A stretch of DNA of 64,000 nucleotides from Heliocidaris tuberculata (taxonomy: Eukaryota > Echinodermata > Echinoidea > Camarodonta > Echinometridae): contig CM046844.1 in the NCBI GenBank assembly GCA_025618425.1, positions 6,543,347 to 6,607,346 on the forward strand, written 5' to 3'. Shown one piece after another: positions 1-12,900 of the stretch. Position numbers and translations under genes: made by a program. Positions within the stretch are counted from its first letter, which is position 1, and each line of letters starts with the position of its first letter. The notes beneath the pieces were generated by a model. That model made no database searches, was not told the DNA's origin, and saw only the letters and a program-made list of their open reading frames with translations.

Positions 1-430
1 CATGCATTGTTGGTATTCTCTTCTTTTGCATGCAGTAACATTATTATTTTATTCACTAAAGTTTTTCACTGAAGTTTTAAGGTTCAGGCTAGTTAATTTC
101 CACAGATCTGCACTTCCGGCGGGGACATTTATTACGCATTGCGTAATTTACTCATTCACTTGTGGTATTGTATGTAAATCTGATACACCCAAATACATGT
201 AAGATCAGGCATGATTATTAATATTCATCTTTATCTTCATGATCCTTTTAAAATCTCTATTTGTTTAGCCGATTTTCTCACTAATTGTGCCTAGAGATTT
301 CTTGCTAACTGGATCAACCAATATTAGCTTGCTCATTTTGAATGAAATATGCTGAGCTGAGATATTTTTTTGAATATATGGTGCATAACTCTAGAGGTAT
401 TCAACAAATTTCTGAATTTCTGACTGCTAA
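1..430. other. AT-rich noncoding stretch, no feature recognised
   Basis: Short open frames only, none with recognisable protein character or good splice sites. I see no RNA gene or repeat structure here. Confidence 0.5.
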
Positions 431-459
431 GAAAGCATGTTCATGCTTGAGAGTAAGCA

Positions 460-612
460 ACCAAAGGACCAACGGCTTAAAGTCCTTCTCCGAGGGACTT
501 GGTAATGAGGATTAAGGCCTTACCACATGGCATTAGCGCATCAGCTTGGTATCGAACCCGGGTACTCCCAGTTACGAGACCACTGTTCCACCAGTGAGCC
601 ATTGTGCCTACT
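460..612 (-). mobile_element. tRNA-derived SINE
   Basis: Read on the minus strand, the segment begins with a tRNA-like head. It has an A-box-like block at 588-600 and a perfect RNA polymerase III B box (GGTTCGATACC) at 548-558. The non-tRNA body that follows holds a conserved-looking block around 478-505 (rc of TCCTTCTCCGAGGGACTTGG). The head does not fold as a functional tRNA, so I call a SINE rather than a tRNA gene. The family name is not determined. Confidence 0.7.
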
Positions 613-1430
613 CTTTATAGATGGATCTGAAAGCTGTAATTTCTCATACTTAATGTTCTCTGCCTGCATTCTATACATGCTTTCCATCTGAGAACCCAGG
701 TGCTTGTACTAAAAGTTTATGACATGAATGTAATGAAGATGACAAAGCATATATGGCAGGACTGTGAGAGATAGAACCACCAGCATATATTATATTATCT
801 ATCACTGGCCATGTAACCTCAACTTAAGTTTTATTATCATTCATTTGAACTATATTTCCTCAATTTGAGTGGCTGTTTTCATCTTGTTACAAGAAATTAT
901 CATGCAAAACTATCGCTATTGAAGCCCTCCAATAATTTTTAAAAAGGAGTTGATCATTGCTATTGATAGAAGTATGGCTGCGTGCACATGCACGTTCATG
1001 GAAGATGCCAGTAATTTTATGTTTATATGCATTACTGGTACATAGTCGCAAGTGGTTGATACCACCGATTGTATTTTGTATAAAAAATTAGAGATGGAAA
1101 TGTTGGATGATAATGGACTTATGAGCTGATGTTTATAATATTTTCTGCTGCTGATTGGTCAAGTAAGGAAAATGAACATAAATTAAAACCAAAATTATCC
1201 ACTAAAGAAGGCAACTATAATGATATTGGTGCTCTACAATTTCCCGGAATGGGTTGGATTGTATTTCATTTACATTCATTCATTTTGTTCATTTTGCTTA
1301 AACACTCGATTTGTACGCTCTTTCCACGAAAACTTTCATTATCATGACAAGATTTATTCAGCATTATTTTGTCAAAGAAAAGAATATGATTTACCATTGT
1401 CTGTGTTATGGTCACAGGCAGTTCATAAGT
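613..1430. other. Noncoding stretch, nothing recognised
   Basis: AT-rich sequence with small overlapping open frames of up to about 72 codons that look random in composition. No repeats or RNA structures were seen. Confidence 0.45.
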
Positions 1431-1682
1431 TTTAAAAATGGAAAGTGTTCAAACCCCGGCGCGGCACTACTGTCCTTTGGCAAGACATTAATCTACATTT
1501 GCCACTCTCCACCCAGGTGTTAAATGGGTACCGGCAGGAATGAATTCCTTGAATGCTGTGAGCGCCGAAATCGGTAGCCTAGCTAGAGCCGGGGTAATAT
1601 TGGAGCGCCTTGAGCACCATTCATGGTGGATATGAGCGCTATATAAATATCCAATATTATTATTATTATTATTATTAATATG
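1430..1682 (+). mobile_element. SINE- or LINE-type retroelement with (ATT)n tail
   Basis: A B-box-like GTTCAAACCC lies at about 1449-1458. It is followed by a body ending in GCGCCTTGAGCACC, GAGCGCTATATAAAT and an ATT microsatellite (about 1655-1677). This 3' end is closely similar in style to the LINE 3' end at 37142-37380, where GCGCCTTGAGCATTTTCC is followed by an ATT run. That suggests a SINE sharing the tail of an L2/CR1-like LINE. The 5' head is degraded or truncated. Confidence 0.6.
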
Positions 1683-2275
1683 CCATGCACCAGATTTGTA
1701 TTATACACCACACATCATAACGATTTAAAAATTGCATTAAAAAAATCTACCATCTTGGTATTATTTGATACACACTATGCACCATATGGAATGCAATGTA
1801 CAACAAATGTGAAATTGGTTTATACATTCTTTGTAAAGCATTTTTAGGTACTTAAGCATTGTATATAGATGTATCACAGAATGAATAGATATTATTAAAA
1901 TTACGTCTAACACCTAACAGACTGGAATTATTTGAATCACACTACACACCATACGGAATAGGAAGAAGAAATAATATATTTATGTTAAGGTGTGCTTGTA
2001 AGGAAGTGTGAACTAATATTATATGAGTCTAGTGAAAAATGGTTAAGTTGAATATTATATTTAAACAGGTAATGGAAAGCCTCATCTACATTACATACAC
2101 GGTATTATTCCAGGCAGAGATGAGAGAGAAAGAGAGGGGGGGGGGGGGGAGAATGACAGATAAAAGAGAAAGAGAGGGGATATAGCAAAGACAGAGAGAG
2201 AAATAGAGCGGAAGGGGTGAATGGAAGATAAATGTGCCGCCAACCAAGCATTCTCTAATTTTCTACTCAACTTAA

Positions 2276-2685
2276 CCCTTTCGAGACAATTGACCACATT
2301 TTGTGGTTTGGCTCAATAACTTTTGATTCAGAGCTCTAAAAAATATACCAGATGGATGAGTAGAAAGAGAAAAAATTTCTGCACACACTATGTCCATTTT
2401 TGTTGGATGACCAGATTGCGTTTGATGCCAGGAATTTAAAAAATGGGATTAAGCTTTAAAATCCTCAAATTGGCAACACATTGAGAAGTTCAAAATCATT
2501 GTTTTTAAATAAAATTGGCAATTTTTAAAACTTTTCGACAAAATTTGTGATCATGTGTATTGTTTTCAAAGACATTACAGCTTATTAGAACCATGTAGCA
2601 CTAGAAGAAAAATATTATCGTTGCCAATTTAAAGAACAAAATGTGATCAATTTAGCCCTTGAATAATTCCTGTCCTGAAAAGAAA
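2276..2685 (+). mobile_element. TTAA-flanked palindromic element, family h, copy 1
   Basis: It starts after TTAA (2272-2275) with CCCTTTCGAGACAATTG. An inverted copy of the same element lies at 30628-31033; the two match along their whole length as reverse complements, including the block around TTGGCAACACATTGAGA. The right terminus is eroded (CTGAAAAG where the other copy has CTGAAAGGGTTAA). TTAA plus CCC termini resemble piggyBac-type non-autonomous elements; that assignment is inferred. Confidence 0.65.
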
Positions 2686-2754
2686 ATCAAGTGTGAACAA
2701 GCTAGAAAAAGAGAAATATATTCAATAGGCCGGTTTACTAACATATTCAAATTT

Positions 2755-2956
2755 TAAGCCTGCTTTTTAAACAAAGGTTGTTCTTGACAACCTGAAAGCT
2801 TGCCCCATGCTTGCCCGACATAGCAACAAGTAATGAATGCAAACTGGATTCCTAGTATTGTAGTCCATTTATTAATAAAAGGTTGGTGGAATACCTGGTC
2901 ACTAGGTCATCCGGAAAGAAACATCTATAAATTTGAATAACCTAGTAAACCGGTAT
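2755..2956 (+). repeat. Dispersed repeat m, copy 1
   Basis: A segment of about 200 bp matching 36338-36549 in the same orientation. Shared blocks include AAAGGTTGTTCTTGACAA, ACATAGCAACAAGTAATG, GCAAACTGGATTCC and GGAAAGAAACA. The class is unknown. Confidence 0.65.
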
Positions 2957-4886
2957 ATTGGATGGGAGGGGGGGGGGGGGCGGGTGTGTGCGGTGTTGCC
3001 TTTAAGTGAACTATCGAGCATAGGATACTTTCATGCTTTCAGATTACCCGTCTCGTGTCCGTCAAGAAATATCTTTCATACATTTCGTTGCCCTTTATGC
3101 ACTCCTTATATTAATTTTCTAAAGTGTTAATAAAATTGTAACATAAAAACTAAATGCTCTTTGAAGCCGTCACTCATCCACTTCGCATTTTCCACGCAGC
3201 GCTTCATACATAACTGTAAGGGTACCCTGCTGATAATGTATATATGCGTGTCCCTCCATTTCTCCATTCATCCTGCTTCATGCTGGCAACACCAAAGGAG
3301 AAAAGTTACAGACATAAAAATGAGAAAATGTGATTACAACAAAAAAAAGATACACTTCTAGCTAGGGGCGCTGCGTAAGTCCATACTTTTGTTGATGAAA
3401 AAAATGCGAGTGAAAATGAAGGCCCATGAAAAGAGCGTGTGGGATCGGGAGGGTTCGCATGATCTTCTCCCGTTCCTCTCCTTCCTGTCCCTTTCATTCT
3501 TTCCTTATCTTTTTCTATATCTTCATCTCTATCCTTTCTCCCTTTTGCTCCTGTTTCTGTATGTTTCCCCTTTTTGTAGGTCGGCGTGCTCCTGTACTCA
3601 CTCCTGATTACACTTTCCTTATTTCATTCTCTATTTTTATCATTCTACCTTCTTGTCTTTCTTTCTTCCTTGTGTTATTCTTTGTTTTATTCTATCTTTT
3701 TTTTTTGTTTTTTTTTTTTTTGGGGGGGGGGTGTATAAAATAACGACTGATTTGAGCCTATAGCAGTTACATGGACCTTGGGAGAAGTCATTGTGGTTTC
3801 GCCTTCTCGACCACTGCGAAGAGTGATCATTCTGGAACGAGGCTATATAGTTGGTCAAGCTGAATATTCATGACGTTTTTATTATATTTTTCCATTTAAA
3901 ATTGACACAATGGTTGGTTTGCCCTTCAGAATTTACACTTGATAAAAAGATTAATCTGTTCACTGTCATTTTTCACAAGATGCAGTCCGTACATAAATTA
4001 CAGCCATTCTAACATCTTGCTAAGCTAATATCACCCGGGCCCCTGGGTACCCCCTCCTCGGATCCGGGATTCCCACAAATGCTAACTTTGTTCTTCATGT
4101 TTAGTTTTTTTTTTTAAGTATGGGCCTAAGAGGCGGGAGGCCTGTGGGATGCACACCCCACCCCCCCCCCCCCCCCCCGAAGATTATGAAAGTCCCAATA
4201 TTCGTGCAATGATCACCTCAGAATATTCGGGCAGCGTGGTGACCGAATATATGTAATTTCTATACATTTTCGCTACAAAATTAGAAACTGTAAAGGCGTC
4301 ATCCCCTTGCTAAAATGTGTTTAACTTCCCTACCCACACAAGATGACGACATGCAGGCTATCGTTTATCTACCAGCAAAAGACAAGTTAAATGTATGAAA
4401 TTAGTATTTTGCGGGTAGCTACATGTAACAGTAAAATCAAAATCATTCTAATAGACAATGATATTCCATTTTGATCATGTACGCTACTTATACTCAAACT
4501 CCGGCGTATAGTAGATAGCAGTTTAGCTGGGAAACGCATGGACTATTTCATCATCGAAAGCGAATGTTTAAATTATTTTGATCCTATTGATATCTCTATT
4601 GCGAAAATGTTGTTTTGAATTTGATTTATATATTTCACACTTTCAAGCGGGAACTAATTGGAATTTTCATTTGATTTCAGGAAGCGAATAATGTAACGAT
4701 TCATTACTGCATTTAAAAAAAGATTCGGATCTGTGTTTATTTGTCCCCCCCCCCCCCTTCACCCAGCCGCAGTTGAATATTATTGTTTAATTACATGGAG
4801 TAGCAACGGATATTTTCTTGTGGATTGTTCATTTTCTTCATTTTGAAGAAGCGTCAACAAGGATTTGACTATCGTCCAAAAAGACA
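2957..4886. other. Upstream region of the SLC45-like gene
   Basis: AT-rich noncoding DNA with several poly-C or poly-G tracts (about 2968-2980, 3720-3731, 4146-4168, 4745-4757) and a T-rich pyrimidine stretch at 3470-3730. No convincing TATA box or upstream untranslated exon can be fixed by eye. Confidence 0.4.
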
Positions 4887-5319
4887 ATGACTGCTGATCA
4901 CGGATTAGCTGGAAAAGAAAGCGTCATCCAACAAGATGAGGACAAAAACGAAAGGACTCACCTCATACTTAATGAATCATCATCGTCGTCATCGTGCATT
5001 GGTCATTCTCGAAATCGACGTCCAAAGCGGACTTTCTGTCAGCTTCTACGGAACGGCAGTCAGCAATTCGCGCTGGAGTTCGCATTCAGCTGCGAGACAG
5101 CGCTCGGCACCCCGATCCTACTCGAGCTCGGTATCCCTGTTGAGCTCCAAGGCATCTGTTGGGTTCTAGGTCCTCTACTCGGCTTCGTTCTTGGACCCCT
5201 CGTCGGTTCCCTGAGCGATAATTGTACATCGACGTTGGGTCGTAGAAGACCGTTTCTCTTGGTGTTGAATTTTCTTGTCATTCTGGGCAGTGCTGGCTAC
5301 CTGAATGTCCAGTATATAT
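4887..5319 (+). CDS. SLC45-like gene, exon 1
   Basis: Residues 1-144. It covers a polar N-terminus with a serine run (31-36), membrane segments near 59-80, 88-108 and 123-141, and the GRRRPF loop. The donor is GTAAGT at 5320; the exon ends in phase 1. Confidence 0.93.
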
Positions 5320-8300
5320 GTAAGTATTTGAAATGAATATGTGACCAGGCACCACAAAACCACCAAAAAGTCGCACTGTGTGATTTTCAGTTAGAGCTCA
5401 ATCAATGTGTTTTGGGTTGGCATGGTAAAGTTTTAGTTTTGGGTATTTCCTGAAAGAGTATACTTTTTTTCTAAGTAATCTAAAAATTTGGAGGCACCAA
5501 ACAATCTAAAAGTGATATTTTTTGACAGTTTTTTATTGGACTTATGGGTGTCTTCTCTGCATTTTGTTGTAGTACTTTTCTTTTTTACGACCCTGAATAC
5601 TTGTCTCATTTTGATCTCCTATAACTTTTAAACAGAGTAAGTTCTTGCATTGATACTTGTGCACTGTAATAAACAGGATATGTCTAATTAGTATGCCAAG
5701 TTTTAGGACAATCTGATAACCCCTTTATAGAAATTTTCATTGAGTTCTAATCCTCCTTTTGTCAACTTAGCACAACACCTTGCAAAGCAGAGTGCTTCAA
5801 TAGACTGCAAACTTTAAACCCTTATTTCTCAGAAGTAACATTCTGAGAGATTGTGCATTCTACTCTTTGTACAGTGAGTTAGGAACATCCAATGCTAATA
5901 TAGCTGAGAATGTCCTCTTTCAGAATCAGACCTTAACTAAAAATTCATATCTGGCGACTTTTTGGTGGCTTTGTGGTGCCTGGTTATGATAACCGTTTAA
6001 ATTGGTATTTTTGGTATCTATTATGAAACTTCATGTACATTAATATTTTGTTTCACAATACAAAGCATAGGTACAAAGAACATTAATAATCATATGACAA
6101 ATGTATGTAAACAATTTGTATTGACACTGCTTCAACAATATACAAAGTATACTGACCCTGGCAATGCTTTGACAACATACAAGTCCACCATATGGAAAAT
6201 CATGTAAACAGATTGGTCATAATCGAAAGCTGAAAGCTAATATGCAGCAGTGTTTCAAAATTGATATGCACGGCAGTGAACATCGAAAGCACGGACTTGC
6301 AGAAGAACAGCCATTGGCTGAAGCAAGTGTTGCCGTGTTGAAATTAAATAAATGAAATGAAATGAAAGCACACATTTCTTTGTTTGGTGATAAATTTATT
6401 TGTCTGATGATAAATCATTGTAATACTAGGCCAGGATTTATCACGCTAATAAAAGAATTGAATTTAATTGAATTTAAAAGATTCTAGAGTCTCCACAAGA
6501 GTGAAAGTGGTGGCGGGGAGAACAAGAACTAGATAATAGAATGACATTGACTTGCTTCCTCTATTTAACATGTCATCCTTTCGAGAAAACATTACAAATA
6601 TACATTGTTAGGTATGGTAATCACATGCACATGACATAACTTAATCTAACCATTTCAGTTACATTGTACATACATGTATGTTGTCCTTCCTTTATTACCT
6701 TTTCAATTACTTCAACTCCTGTGACCTCCTCTTCACTAGTATACCCTTTATAATTAGATTGTATTTTACTTTCCCGCTGTATAATACAATGTATTTATCC
6801 CCTAATCAACATTCTTACTATAAACAATTTGTTTACCCCATTTAACATTCCATTTGTCTGGTGTACTTCTCAGTCACTCTCCTTTGTAACATTTAAATCT
6901 CATCCCTTTTTTTTGTTTTTTTTTTTTGTAATTCAATTGATTGAGTTCATTTGATGTCAAACTTTCTGACTATAATATCAACAGTTCATGTTCACTGATG
7001 TTTTAGATGATCTGATATAAAAGGTCGAAAATTTGAAACTCATCATGACTCTGATCGGAGTATTATTTCTAGCACTATATATTCATATCTTCTGTGGAAA
7101 TGGTAGATTTTGGAGTGCTAATTTTAGGACTAAACGTGCGACACTGTCTTCCTCAGCCATTTTTGGTTTTCACACAAATTGGAGACAACTGAATGAAATA
7201 CATATTGTGTTTCACGACGGACACAATAATATTGAAAACAAAATCTCCATTCACATATCCCTCATGTGGTGATGAATACATACAACATTAACAATCGCAT
7301 TAAAGACAACTATGTGCAGTTATATGAAATCAATTCTCAAGGTGCAAGCTATCAAACGATGTTGTATTCTATTAATTTAGAAATAAAACATTAACTAATT
7401 CCGTAATTCATTGGCTTTTCCCCATTGACATTTGTAATCTATGATCAGACCCAATATGAATATGAGTCGACTTCAAAATTAGAATTACTCAAGTACATCT
7501 AGACCCCCCCCCCCCTGAAAATTGTCCGGGTGGCTTACGATCTCCTGCTACACTTTGAAAAATCGCCTTGTCACATTTTCTTATAATCAGATTCTAGTCA
7601 TTCTGACTAGGATTTTGTTCACTTCAAACCCGAAATTGGTAGTTTCGACTAGACTGGTGCAGGTGTCCGTGGGAAAAGTTACTCTAGTCAAATCTGACTA
7701 GATTCTAGTCATATTTGACTAGATTCTAGTCATATTTGACTAGATTCTAGTCATATTTGACTAGATTGTTTTTAGAGTGTATATGACTACATTCAGACTA
7801 AAGGTCATGACTACTCGCTCAATGATGACTACGTTTAAATGTGACTTTGAATCAACCCTTCAGATAATGATGGATTAAGTATAACGGTAGCCCTGGTCGG
7901 GATCCTAATCGTCGATCTCTGTGCCTTTCTCACCGAATCCACATCGAGGGCCTATCTCCTTGACGTATGCGATGTTGATGACGTCACTCAAGGGCTACTC
8001 ATGAGAACCGTCTTAGGAGGTATTACTTTTAGTAATCATGTATTTATATTTTTATTTATTTTCCACTCGTGGGATGAAACACCCAATGCTGTTTTTCATA
8101 GGGGTCTATGATGAACTCTTAAAAACCTGCGCCAAAGGATCCATCTTTTCTCCCTCCCTTTAATCCTACATCAAAAGTTGTCCAACACGAAGGTAGTTAG
8201 GCCTATGTATATCAACTTTGGGCAATGTCATGCCCAACAGGGCAGGGGCGGCGCTACAGGGGGGCAGAGGGGGCGACCGCCCCTCCCCCTATGATTTTTC

Positions 8301-9835
8301 AAGTAGTGAAAAAAGGAAAAAAAAAAGAGAAGAAAAGGAGGAAGAAAAGGGAAGAAAAGGGAAGAAAGAAGAAAGAGGAGTATTAAAAAGAGAGGTCTTA
8401 AACATATAACTCTATATTACCCCTGTTATTTAATGGAGAAAAAAATATGACGTCATCTTTAGGTCGTCTTGCCCCTCCTATCAAAATACCCTGGCGCCGC
8501 CCCTGCAACAGGGTAATGTTTAGACACATGATTATGTTTTATATATTTTTAAAAAATGGTCGAAATAGTTCATCGTTGTGTGATAAATCTACCCAATACA
8601 CAATGACAAAATGAAGGCACTGATGTATGCAATCTGTACGCAACAATATTTCTAAGAGTGTAAAGGGTCAAAGCGTGCGTTAATATACGGGAGAAGAATA
8701 AGGAAAATGTCAGCATAAGTTTTATGTTTTAACTTGTCACACCCATTCACAATTTTCAAATTTCAAAATCCACACAAACGGTTTAAAAAGAAAGTAACTC
8801 ATTTGTTTTTATCTGTCATCTGGTCATAATATGATAATGGCAATGCTTCATTTATTATCATAATTATCATTGTATACTGTTGTTGCAAATAAAGGGCATT
8901 CATTTTAATGTTTTATAGTAAACCTGTTACTGTTGTTGCGAATAAAGGGCATTCATTATAATACTTTATAGTAAACCTGTCTATGGTTGCCATGAACATC
9001 CAAGTGACAAAAGATGGAAGAAAGGGACCAATGACAAAAAAGTCTCTATATTTCTTCGTGACTAACTGGACCAAATCGGACGGGGTCTTCACTGACTGGT
9101 AGAGAAATAGGTATAGTTTTATACTCCGGTATGACTTTTCATATTGCAAAATTAATTCTTTTATATTTTAGGGGCATAGTGTAGATCGTCAATCCGCCTT
9201 CACATAATTATATAGAGCCTCAATTCCTTGCGATGTCTCATTTGCGCAATTTCAATTTAGGTTTGGGATGCGGCTTGGCCTTTATCGTTGTCGGCATCAA
9301 CTGGGTCGACACATGGGTGGGTACGGTGATCAACACCGACTACGAAGTCGTCTTCCTATCCACAGTCCTAGTTTACCTTGTGTGTGTAACACTGTCGATG
9401 ACGAGCATCGCCGAAGAGCAGCTGGTAGTCGTGAGGGAGAATGAAAAGGATGAAGAAGTCAGCATGAATACAATGAAGAGATATACAGCTGAGTTAGTTT
9501 TTTGTTTTGTTTTTTTTGTTTGTTGTTGTTTTTTTTTGAGTGATTTTTTTTTTGTAGTTAGTGAGTTGTACGACACATTCTGAGACAATTGCATTTAATA
9601 CTTTTCACGAACCGAATCCCTGAACTTCAACCCCTTGACTAAACACTATACCTAACCCTAACCCTAACCCTACTAACCCTAAAACCCAATCTTTGACGAA
9701 ATTAAGCCGGGCAATTGTCGCCGGAAAAAAATGTTGGAGCATCTTTTACATGAAGTGAAATGACATCCCCATACAAGAATTAAACCGACGGGGTTCATAA
9801 ATACCCACTTTTCTTTAAAAAAAAAAAATAATAAT

Positions 9836-9901
<66 letters not shown>

Positions 9902-12900
9902 TATAATATCTGTAATCAACACCAATCGATGAATATTATTCTTTCGAACAAACTCATGTTATGCTCGACTACTTATTTGAAGACTGAATATAAATTCTAC
10001 ATGTATATTATTTCAGTAGTTATCTTATTGCTCTGTTTGATGTAACTTGATGCATGATATTTCAAACATGTGCATTTCACTGTCGTCTTCTATATCCTGC
10101 TTTTACAGAAATTGAATGTACGAATAGATTTATTGATAGATAGACAGACAGGCAGAAATTTAGATTAAAAGGAAAAAAAATAGATATGTAACTAGATAGA
10201 CAGCTAGAAATACATGTTTATACATGGATAGATAGATGGGTTACATGTCGTTTTTCCGAAGGTTCGTATTTCCGACGGTTCGTAATTCCGAAAATGAAAT
10301 AGGGTTCATAATCCTGAAAATGAAAAAGGGTTCCTATTTCCGAAGGTTCGCAATTCCGAAAAGTTATGTAGGTATAATATTGCATTTTCGGAATTGCGCA
10401 CCTTCGGAATAATAAGCCTTCGGAGTATTGCATCTAATGTTCGGAATTATAAACCCTATTTTATTTTCGGAATTATGAACCCCCTGCCATGGGAAATTTG
10501 TGTTTCGGAACTTTCGGATAAACGAGTACCCCGATAGAAGCGTAGAAAGATAGACAGAGATGAATATAGATCGAGCCAAAAATGTATATAATGGCCTAGA
10601 TAGATGGGGCATGTCCAAGGTATCTGATCATTTGCTATCCCTCATCCGTTAATACCAAGTATTTCCGAATTACGGACCTTATTTTTATCTTCATATTTGG
10701 TCTGATCAAAGCTCTGTATAGTAGCTAGGGTTATTAACTTAATTCAATCATCAGATATACTGAAATATCAGGGCCCCATTTCATAAAACTTGTTATCAAT
10801 AACAACTGCCTCATTTCTATGACAAATTTGCTTTCAGCCCATCAGATGCAAGGATTTCAGTAGCTTATAATAACTCTCGTAACTTGTCATTGATAACAAG
10901 TTTTATGAAACGGGGTCCAGATGAGGTAACGTATGGGACAAAATAATGATGATGATGACGATTCACAGCATTTGTATGGCCCCGTATTTCTGTTGACATT
11001 CAAAGGCACAGGCTCCTCCAATAAATAAAATAGCTTGGACTTGCCCATGAGTAAAATATATATTTAATGACGACCTCCTTCTCGATCACAGGGACGGCAA
11101 AGAAGAGCTTACTCCATCAGCGGAGGAGGATGCTGTCCCGACCTTACGTCAGCGTATCAAATCAGTCTTCGGTATGCCGACGTGCTTGAGATGGTTATGT
11201 CTGACACATTTCTTCGGTTGGGCCTCATTCACAACCATCATACTCTATTTCACCGACTACTTTGCTCAAGAAGTTTTACATGGTTAGTCCAAGTTTAAGT
11301 TTATAGAATTTCACTCTATGAAAGTACGCAAACATCATTGTCGGGATGGGGTCATATTTTTACCTGATGGAAGAAGGGGCACGTCACAACTGATGGTGCG
11401 TGATTTTGCAGATGCGAGTCCGCAGCTGCGGTCGCGGTGGGCCAACTCCTGCGATTCGTTTTTCATGGTCACAACCGGTCGTGCACCTCTCTGCATCTCT
11501 TCTTGGGCGTCTTGCATCCTCCTACCGTCCTCATAACATATCTCTCTTACCATGCTTACCTGCAAGAACTCTTGAGGCGCACGTACAGCCCCCGTACAGG
11601 TAACGCGCAACTGACGAGCGATATGCCAGCACGGCTCCGTATGGAGCCAAGGGCTTCGTAAGACCTCCGCAAGAAGCTCATGAGATATTCACACGTAGCC
11701 ACACGCAGAGTTTGTTGGACATTTCCAACAGCCTTCTTGCGTCATCCTGCGTGCTCCTGCTTACACGCAAGGAGGTGCACGACCTGTTGTGAACAACCCT
11801 TTACATCCAAACTCGTAAATGAATGAATGCTGCTTCCTCACTCACAAACTTCTTGGTATCACATTTTCTTTAATTAGTCACATTGCCTGATTAGCTTTCT
11901 TCTTCTTTCATTGTTTTTCCTTCCTTTCTTCTCCTCCTCCTTCTCCTCCTCCTTCTCCTTCTTCTTCTTCTTCTTCTTCTTCTTCTTCTTCTTCTTCTTC
12001 TTCTTCTTTTTCTTCTTCTTTTTCTTCTCCTTCTTTTTCTTCTTCTTTTTCTTCTTCTTCTTCTTCTTCTTCTCCTCCTCCTCCTCCTCCTTCTTCGTCC
12101 CCATGCTCTTGTATTGGTGTTTTTTCGTATTCTTTTCGTTTTTTTTTTTTTTTTTTTTTTTTTTTGGGGGGGGAGGGTTCCCGTTTATCTTTGAAACATT
12201 GTTAATTTCTGCTTCATTTTATTGTACAGGTGTGCCGACAGCTCCAGTTAATAGCACAGCATTCCAGGTGTACCAGGAGGGGACGCGACTCGGTAGCTGG
12301 GGGCTCTGTATTTTCGGCTTCTCCACGACTATTCTTTCGCGTAGGTTTCGTAAGATCAGGGTTCTCGCAAGTAAAGTAAAGACAATACTTCTGAAGCAGG
12401 GACATCAATCCTGATGGCCATCTGGGGATGCACCCACCCAGGGGCTGACTGGGATTGAACTTTGGTTGGGGAATTTGATGTGACCGGCCCACTCAACCTA
12501 TATTATCCGGCACAAAGCCCAAAAATTGATCCGACCTCATTGAAAATATAGAGCGGCTCGTGGGGAAATTCCCTCAAACTCCCCATGGCCAGTCCGCCCC
12601 TGCACCCAACCCCCACACAGAATTAGCTGTGTATCCTGTAGAGTGAATGTTTCAAAACATTATATTTTCCACTTTGTGAAGTTCCTATCTTTATATTCTT
12701 GACACATTTATATAATTATCTGACGTATATTTTCGCAGGCTTATAGTAACTGTTATTCATAGCGAATGATAAAACAAAGAATCGTTTTTAGTTATTTATA
12801 GAGAATGGTAAAACGAAAAATCGCTTATAGTTATTCGTACCCGACCGAATGATAAAGCATAGAATCGCTTATATTTATTAATGTACAGAATGGTTAAAAA

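Noticed and set aside
536..606. Possible tRNA gene on the minus strand
   Set aside because: Same reasoning: B box perfect, but cloverleaf arms do not pair and a SINE body follows.
11874..12414. Long poly-Phe and poly-Lys frames
   Set aside because: Translations of the TTC microsatellite. Only the 12230-12340 part is kept, as exon 5 of the transporter.
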